The notes under the pieces: model-generated | Seen by the model: the letters and a program-made list of their open reading frames with translations, nothing else | Told to the model about the DNA's origin: nothing | The model's database searches: none | Source of the DNA: Sulfuricaulis sp. | Lineage (GTDB): Bacteria > Pseudomonadota > Gammaproteobacteria > Acidiferrobacterales > Sulfurifustaceae | Reading direction: 5' to 3' | Assembly (NCBI GenBank): GCA_024654125.1 | Contig: JANLIC010000277.1 | Coordinates: 1-34,112, forward strand | Length of the DNA: 34,112 nucleotides | Position numbers and translations under genes: made by a program | Shown: one piece after another, positions 29,201 to 34,112 of the stretch | How positions within the stretch are numbered: the first letter of the stretch is position 1 | Layout of the letters: every line of letters begins with the position of its first letter

Positions 29201-32200
29201 AGGCCGAAAGTCGGCTGGATTCCATTTTCCGTAAATTGCAGGAGTTCTTCGAACGAATCGCGAACGCGGTGCGTGGACTTGGGTTCAAGTCGATGGAAGA
29301 TATATTCACCGCGCTGGACCTCGGGCAGTTCGCGGAGCGGGAGAGCAACGCGGGTGAGGGAGCGCAGTTCGCATCCGAAGCCGGGGGTGACCGCTGGTAC
29401 CGCTCCGCCCTGACCGACGCCGTGCGTGCCCTCCCGACCAAAGCCGCGAGCGTGCAAGGCTGGAAGGACCAGATCAAAGGGCTGGTGGGCAAGAACGACG
29501 TAAAGCAGGTCGAACTTGACGCCGTCGGCCTGAACGAGTTTCTCGACTTGCAGCAGGGGAAGGTGAGTAAAGACTCTATCATGGCGTTCCTCGGCGAGAA
29601 CGGGGTGCGGGTGGAAGAGACACAATTCGCGGAAGGAGGCATGCGCCTAGATGACCGTGCGCATGAGATGTTTGGTGTTGCATATTATGATCAACTCGCT
29701 CCTGAACAGATGGCTGAGGTTCGGGAAGCGCAGGCGAATGAGCCTAGTGGGGAACCAAAATTCGCCTCCTACCAACTCCTCGGCGGCCAGAACTATCGCG
29801 AGTTGCTGTTGGCTTTGCCGAGTAAATTGGATGCTGAAGCCGAGGCACGCCGAATTATGGGCGAGCAACAATGGCTAGGTATGCACCCATCGCTACGACG
29901 AGAGCTTGCTGAGTCACAAACGAACGGGGCGCTCCGTGGGTCTTTCCGCTCCTCCCACTTCGACCAGCCGAACGTCCTCGCGCACATCCGGTTCAACGAG
30001 CGGGTTGACGCGAGTGGGGCGCGGGTACTGTTCATCGAGGAGATTCAATCTGACTGGGCGCAGAAGGGGAAGAAGGACGGGTTCGTTGGAAAGAATAAAG
30101 TTGAAGTGACGCAAGTTCAAGATGGAATGTACAAAGGTGATTGGGCAGTTGTAGTCAACGGAGAACAAGTTGCGGTTTACCCTGAGCGTGCCAACTCAGA
30201 TAGAGTTGCTGAAGACTATCGCTCTGGAGGTCGTAAGGTTGCTGGGCAAATCCCCTCCGCCCCCTTCGTGACCAAGACCGAAGCGTGGGTCGCTCTCTCG
30301 CTCAAGAGAATGATCCGCTACGCCGCCGAGAACGGGTTCGACAAGGTGGCGTGGGCAAATGGAACTCAGCAGGCGGCGCGGTATGACTTGTCGAAACAGG
30401 TATCTGAAATCCAGTCCGTTCCGCGCACGGATGTAACGACTGGTGAAATGACGCGCAGTGTTTTGATCCAGATGGTCGATCACACGAGCATAACGCTGGG
30501 CGTGAATGCCAAAGGGATAATTGATAATACAAATTCGCGTGATGCTGCTTTGTATGGCAAGCCACTCTCTGACGTGATCGGAAAAGATTTGGCAGAGCGG
30601 ATAATGAGCAAGCGTACTGACCTCATTACCGGAAGCGGGCTCAAAGTCGGCGGCGAGGGCATGAAGGCGTTCTACGACAAGATCGTCCCGAACGTCGCCA
30701 ACGAGGTACTGCGGAAGCTGGGCGGGGGGAAGGTTGAAAATATCAAGTTCCCCATTACTGGGAATATCGCGACGGGAATAGAAGGGCCACTTAACCAGCC
30801 GGGATTTACCATCACCCCAGAACTCGCCCGCCGGGCGGCCGAAGGGCTTCCCTTGTTCTCGGAGGGCGCGGTCAATTCTCGGAGCGCCGCTATCAACATC
30901 ACGCCAGAGGAAATAAAGACAGACCCTACTCCTGAGCGACTCGTCGCCATGTTGCGCAAATCGGAAGGGAAGGCGCTGCGCTACGTCATGGACGGGGACG
31001 GGGTATTCCACTTCTGGGATGCGTTTAAGGCCACGCATAAAGACGGCTCCGAGGCCGCCGGAGTGCCTTATGACTACACACGCCGCGGTCGTGTAGAACT
31101 TATCGACAATACCTATGCACATTTCAGTTATGCAGATATGGGGGTGCCCTCAGAATCGCTCCAGCGATACATGGTCGGGGACAAGACGATGTTCTCTTTG
31201 GCTGGCGAAGAGTTTACCGGCGCAGAGATGGCGAAAATAATCGCTGAAGGGGACGACGCCCTGCTGCGCGAATTGATGGCGCAAGGCGAAGACAGTTCGC
31301 AGGGCGCAATCGACCCCCTCATCCCCCCCGCCCTTCGCACGCTCTACTCCAAGGCCGCGGTGCAGGCCGAAGCCCAGATCGCGACGCAGATGCAGGAGGG
31401 GGAACTGGAGAGGATGCAGACTCAAGCCTCGTTCCTCGCGGTTCACGAGAACGCGCAGGTACCCGGCCCCTCGTTCGAGTTCGTCACCGGACTCGCCAAG
31501 GCCGAGGCGAATGGGTTCAAGCGGTGGTGGTTCGCCAACATTGCTACGCCGAACTTCGTGTCGAAGTCCTCGCTCGGCTACAAGAACGTGATGAATACCC
31601 TGAACACCTACATCCGCTATCGCAAGATACTGGCCGAGCAGATGCTGCGCGAGAAACTCCCCTCGTGGTACAAGGCCCCCGACGTGGACCGCAAGGCGGC
31701 GTTCGGCGTCATGCTCAAGAGGACAGTCGAGGGGTACTCGAAGGACTCGGTCGAACTCACGGCCCTGCTCGCCCCCCTTACGCAAGAGCAGAAGACCCTC
31801 TACACCCAAGCGACCGGAATGATCGAAGGCTTCCTGCGCGCGCAGTTCGTCAAGGATCAGGCCGCGCGCAAGACCCAACTTACCAGCCCCGGCGCCTATG
31901 AGAAGTGGGAGGCCGACCGAAAGGCGCAGGTTGACTCCATGATCGACAAGGGCTACGTGCCCCTGCGCCGCTATGGCGACTACAGCGTGCGCGTGTACAC
32001 CGAGACGCCCGATGGCAAGCGCATCGACGGCGGACTGGTGTTCGTGGACTCCGAACGCGCCTCGCTGACGGTTGCCAAGATGTATCAGGACGAGATCAAC
32101 CGCACCGGCGTCAACCTCAAGGTGGAGCAAGGCACCCGCGACAAGAACGTGCGTGACACCGGCATCTCGATCGAACAGTTCCTGGGCACCCTGCGGCGCA

Positions 32201-34112
32201 ATGGCGTGGACATCTCCCAAGCCGAACGCGAGCGCCTGGTGCTGACCTTCACCAACTCCGAGTCCATGATCCGCAACAAGTTGATGCACCGCGAGGGGCT
32301 GCCCGGCTACTCCGAGGACAGCATGCGCGTGCTCCACGAGTTCGGCGTGAACACGTCCGGTGAACTGGCCTACGCCCGCTTCGCCGATGCGATTGACGCC
32401 GCCTCGGAAGGCCGCGCAGTGACTGCCGACGTGAACTCGGTCAACTCGGAGCCAGAGATACAGATCGACGAGCGCCTGCCGAACGAGGACGGGACAGGCT
32501 ACGAACCCATCCAGGACTTCAGAGCGCGAAACCTGTGGACGCAGGACGGGCAATACAGTGGGTTCTACAAGAACATCTCCAACGAGTTATCCAACTACGT
32601 GCTGGTACCCGACCATTCGGGGGGCTGGAGTCGCCGCCTGCGCGCGGGTGCGATGGTGTACTTCATCGGCGGGTCGCTCTCGGGGGCCGTGGTGAACGCC
32701 ATGTCGATCCCGATGCTGACCGTGCCGGAACTCTCGATCCACACGAACTACAGCAACGCACTCACGACTACGATGGGCGCGTGGAAGGATGCGTGGCGGT
32801 ACTACCACATCCTGCGCGACACAGAGAAACTGACCGACCCGAGTATCGTCATTCCCGGTATTAGCATGGAGATGCGACAGGCGATGCGCGCGGCATCCGA
32901 TCACATCTTCGACACTGAGATCCACCAGATGCTTGGCATGAGCCAGGGCACCGTGTACTCCAAGAGCCGCAAGGTACAGCGCGCGATGGAAGCGTGGATG
33001 GCGCCGTTCCGTGTGAGCGAGCAGACCAACCGCTTGACATCCTTCATGGCGGCGTATCGAATCGGGCAGGAGAATAAACTGACCGGGCAGGAACTGTTCA
33101 AGTTTGCAAGCGGCATCGTGGACTCAACTCAAAATAATTACTCCGAATCAAATAGGCCCGGCGCGGCGCGGAACCCGGTCTTCGCCCTCATGTTCATGTT
33201 TAAGAGCTTCCCCCTGTTCATGACCGAAGCCATCGCGCTCATGTACAAGCAGAGTCCGAAGTCGGCGGTGTACATGCTGCTCGGGCTCACCATGATGACC
33301 GGCGTGCAGGGCTTGCCCTTCGCCGAAACGATTCAGGACTTGATTGACACGATTGCGCAGCAGATATTCGGCTCACCGTTCAACTCGCGTCGCGCCATGA
33401 GGAACGTCATCAAGTCTGCGTCCGAAGCGATGGTCGGTGCCGACCTGTCCGAGGTTGTGCTGCGCGGCGTGATCAATGACGTGCTCGGCATCAGTGTGTC
33501 CTCGCGCATCGGCGCAGGTGACTTCGTGCCCGGCTCGCGCCTGGGCACGGCGGACGCCGACAAGGGTCGCGTGCTCTCCGACATGCTCGGTGCCCCGTTT
33601 GCGATGGTCAAGGATGCACTGACGAACGTCGGCGGGGCAGTGGGTGGACTCGCTACGGCTGATTGGAAGCAGGTGGCGGATGCGCTGCGAGCCGGCGGGC
33701 CGGTTGCTATCAGGAACGCGATCAAGGGTGCGGAGCAACTGAACACTGGCTTTGCTTGGGACTCCAAGGGGCGTAAGGTCGCCGACGTGAACACCTTGTC
33801 GGCGATACTCCAGATGGGCGGATTGGCCCCGGCCAAGGTTGCCAAGTTGTACGAGTTTGAGTCAATCAATGTCCAAACCAAATCGTTCCACGCGCAGTTT
33901 AGTCAGGAACTTCAGAGCCAGATGATCAAGGCCATGCGCGAGAACGATACCGAGAAGGTGCAGGAGATCAACGACCTGCGCACGAAGTGGAACGCGGAGT
34001 ACCCGACCATGCCCATCATGCCCAACGCCGCGGCGACCCGGCGGGCGATCATTCTCGCGGGCGTGCCGCTTGACCAGCGCAGCCGGATGTTGTGGTCACG
34101 GCGCATCCGGGG
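26209..34112 (+). CDS. Giant polyvalent (ejection) protein, at least 2634 aa, 3' end outside window
   Basis: The frame from ATG 26209 stays open to the window edge (2634 codons). Order: (1) residues 1-300, Ala/Gly-rich with hydrophobic spans at about 114-141 and 271-294, likely membrane-active; (2) 345-440, coiled coil; (3) 597-708, ART-like domain, with FYRATE (R601), FASSSEEKARPYG, GYDAVHF and AILNPEKF; (4) 725-830, small unknown module; (5) about 850-1030, zincin: HEGYH at 925-929, with E983 as a candidate third ligand, as in MPTase-PolyVal; (6) 1184-1551, conserved module starting KFASYQLLGGQNYRE with FIEEIQSDW; (7) about 1560-2130, mixed helical; (8) about 2140-2634, LPD38-like (NRLTSFMAAYRIG; FKSFPLFMTE). 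Polyvalent proteins of this kind are packaged and delivered to protect incoming DNA or modify host targets. Only a few residues are probably missing. Confidence 0.85.
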   Translation, partial: MPFDPYTSSEGLDVTKPVAGLDPYAPDPNAPGPFARGVKSGVAGVKSSLWGASALAARGATAVLPAVAAPITQGLEAAALENAAAQNEIAAAGSMTYEDVVADPTRAGEFIKWGLGTAIPSLALMFAGGVVGRGLGALAGRGLAPAAAATAKNVGMFTGAVVPDVAVEAGSIYPEALENKVENPALRSAVGGAAAGAVDFLTLPPALRALMPAKAALTRASGMGALAKTSALEIAKRAPVVGGLEAAQEASQAVIEMLAAGQDITSKEGLSNIINSALIGGIAGTAIGGAAGGFHGVAAPVQDSRVPTDREQVGTSEQAPPVSAPAEIPDLGTSIPDVGTPDPVALHAAASQEVAGVEAVLAQTQVAHDTAVATSGALAAEYEAAKTTPPGERRAKNVILAEKKAAQKAVATTKAELEKVGGTLFAARQKATEIAAQLDPAAAAMASQGVSIAPTPAAATAPAPTIEEQTARAVTGARIAAGGEVPKPAGNVSEIGQTQAERIANATLPDIKELVVAKLTGQGESLIGGISSKVERAVTAALALPTVEERVAAIRATVPKAFAGKLAKVDAQDFADGIARKVGDGTLYSRGGVDKPTTFYRATEPGRTERIKTGDAFWDSHVFASSSEEKARPYGSQIEKITAKPDAKILYEGSREFRSVGKGLTGNMSMLTWASTIAQRAKDAGYDAVHFKRQSDIGTAILNPEKFNRGVTESNAALTQEGFKSRGAIKFEGVWDENADRLVPRGAITWTDGLKGLGASAGHIGATHVATLRKVTGGFVAGIPGWQWKVTPDSGIARFNQVPGDKIVNSPQKFFKTREQAKRAVETVLTPVTESNAALTQDEFDVLPEPAKFAAVDEFNRIMAARGTALRQEIARMLGPRAGLIMKTFMATPDSPIGSYTRVDTLKSVITMALNAQDILGVAHHEGYHAAEDLILTSSERTIIANALKEGRPLRQQLLQRLLQYDRENKTNLTDEVSAIPAEARAYAYEFWKRGELKAESRLDSIFRKLQEFFERIANAVRGLGFKSMEDIFTALDLGQFAERESNAGEGAQFASEAGGDRWYRSALTDAVRALPTKAASVQGWKDQIKGLVGKNDVKQVELDAVGLNEFLDLQQGKVSKDSIMAFLGENGVRVEETQFAEGGMRLDDRAHEMFGVAYYDQLAPEQMAEVREAQANEPSGEPKFASYQLLGGQNYRELLLALPSKLDAEAEARRIMGEQQWLGMHPSLRRELAESQTNGALRGSFRSSHFDQPNVLAHIRFNERVDASGARVLFIEEIQSDWAQKGKKDGFVGKNKVEVTQVQDGMYKGDWAVVVNGEQVAVYPERANSDRVAEDYRSGGRKVAGQIPSAPFVTKTEAWVALSLKRMIRYAAENGFDKVAWANGTQQAARYDLSKQVSEIQSVPRTDVTTGEMTRSVLIQMVDHTSITLGVNAKGIIDNTNSRDAALYGKPLSDVIGKDLAERIMSKRTDLITGSGLKVGGEGMKAFYDKIVPNVANEVLRKLGGGKVENIKFPITGNIATGIEGPLNQPGFTITPELARRAAEGLPLFSEGAVNSRSAAINITPEEIKTDPTPERLVAMLRKSEGKALRYVMDGDGVFHFWDAFKATHKDGSEAAGVPYDYTRRGRVELIDNTYAHFSYADMGVPSESLQRYMVGDKTMFSLAGEEFTGAEMAKIIAEGDDALLRELMAQGEDSSQGAIDPLIPPALRTLYSKAAVQAEAQIATQMQEGELERMQTQASFLAVHENAQVPGPSFEFVTGLAKAEANGFKRWWFANIATPNFVSKSSLGYKNVMNTLNTYIRYRKILAEQMLREKLPSWYKAPDVDRKAAFGVMLKRTVEGYSKDSVELTALLAPLTQEQKTLYTQATGMIEGFLRAQFVKDQAARKTQLTSPGAYEKWEADRKAQVDSMIDKGYVPLRRYGDYSVRVYTETPDGKRIDGGLVFVDSERASLTVAKMYQDEINRTGVNLKVEQGTRDKNVRDTGISIEQFLGTLRRNGVDISQAERERLVLTFTNSESMIRNKLMHREGLPGYSEDSMRVLHEFGVNTSGELAYARFADAIDAASEGRAVTADVNSVNSEPEIQIDERLPNEDGTGYEPIQDFRARNLWTQDGQYSGFYKNISNELSNYVLVPDHSGGWSRRLRAGAMVYFIGGSLSGAVVNAMSIPMLTVPELSIHTNYSNALTTTMGAWKDAWRYYHILRDTEKLTDPSIVIPGISMEMRQAMRAASDHIFDTEIHQMLGMSQGTVYSKSRKVQRAMEAWMAPFRVSEQTNRLTSFMAAYRIGQENKLTGQELFKFASGIVDSTQNNYSESNRPGAARNPVFALMFMFKSFPLFMTEAIALMYKQSPKSAVYMLLGLTMMTGVQGLPFAETIQDLIDTIAQQIFGSPFNSRRAMRNVIKSASEAMVGADLSEVVLRGVINDVLGISVSSRIGAGDFVPGSRLGTADADKGRVLSDMLGAPFAMVKDALTNVGGAVGGLATADWKQVADALRAGGPVAIRNAIKGAEQLNTGFAWDSKGRKVADVNTLSAILQMGGLAPAKVAKLYEFESINVQTKSFHAQFSQELQSQMIKAMRENDTEKVQEINDLRTKWNAEYPTMPIMPNAAATRRAIILAGVPLDQRSRMLWSRRIR

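Noticed and set aside
31150-32553. 467-codon minus-strand open frame opposite the giant gene
   Set aside because: It mirrors the GC-rich codon pattern of the plus-strand gene, is rich in His/Leu/Arg/Val/Gly, and has no ribosome site or recognisable domain.
1-34112. tRNA genes, integrase or attachment sites
   Set aside because: I saw no cloverleaf-like sequence with a T-loop GTTCRA signature, and no integrase-type protein or att-like duplication in the window; a computed scan (tRNAscan-SE) would be decisive.

Overview
This window is part of a double-stranded DNA bacteriophage or prophage genome. It holds a nearly complete virion-assembly module: large terminase, portal, scaffold, N4-gp56-type major capsid protein, a head-tail adaptor and a series of tail or ejection proteins. 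A short block of small unknown genes runs the opposite way. Genes are GC-rich and packed, often with ATGA, GTGA or TTGA overlaps. The host is probably a GC-rich bacterium, but nothing here fixes the genus. An adaptor-type gene is present, no tail sheath, tail tube or classical tape-measure gene is seen, and very large Ala/Gly-rich proteins end the cluster. I infer a short-tailed (podovirus-like) particle. No integrase, repressor, polymerase, lysis enzyme or tRNA gene was recognised.

Layout. (1) Positions 1-4199, minus strand: fourteen small genes, mostly translationally coupled and mostly of unknown function, including a 25-residue membrane microprotein. The leftmost gene runs off the window. 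(2) Positions 4200-5130: a gene-free, AT-rich control region between the two divergent gene blocks. It has eight perfect copies of the heptamer GTATTAG (both orientations), recurrent TGCCTA/TAGGCA half-sites, a 15-bp direct repeat, a 9-bp tandem repeat (six full copies plus a partial) and outward-facing sigma70-like promoters. It is the best candidate here for a switch region or replication origin. (3) Positions 5131-8201, plus strand: an endonuclease VII-type nuclease, a putative small terminase and a run of tiny accessory genes. (4) Positions 8191-17875: terminase, portal, a GIY-YIG homing endonuclease with a long NUMOD3-like array, scaffold, a head surface protein, major capsid, small head proteins and adaptor. 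(5) Positions 17878-26205: tail or fibre proteins, including a tandem paralog pair and a SPRY-type protein with two different internal repeat arrays, then two helical or Ala-rich proteins. (6) Positions 26209-34112: one open frame of at least 2634 codons, cut by the window edge. It encodes a giant polyvalent protein: hydrophobic N-terminus, ART-like domain, HEGYH metallopeptidase domain, further conserved modules and an LPD38-like C-terminus. It is probably packaged and delivered into the host with the DNA.

Expression logic. Two good sigma70-like promoters (5081-5109, 5806-5834) head the rightward block. Four -10-only or extended -10 elements (about 13716, 14714, 19123, 23763) precede the head surface protein, the capsid, the tail paralogs and the helical virion protein. 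Their leaders share sequence, and hairpins bracket the capsid gene. This suggests that stoichiometry within the late operon is tuned by internal promoters and RNA structure. The giant polyvalent protein and the divergent control region are the most interesting parts of the window.
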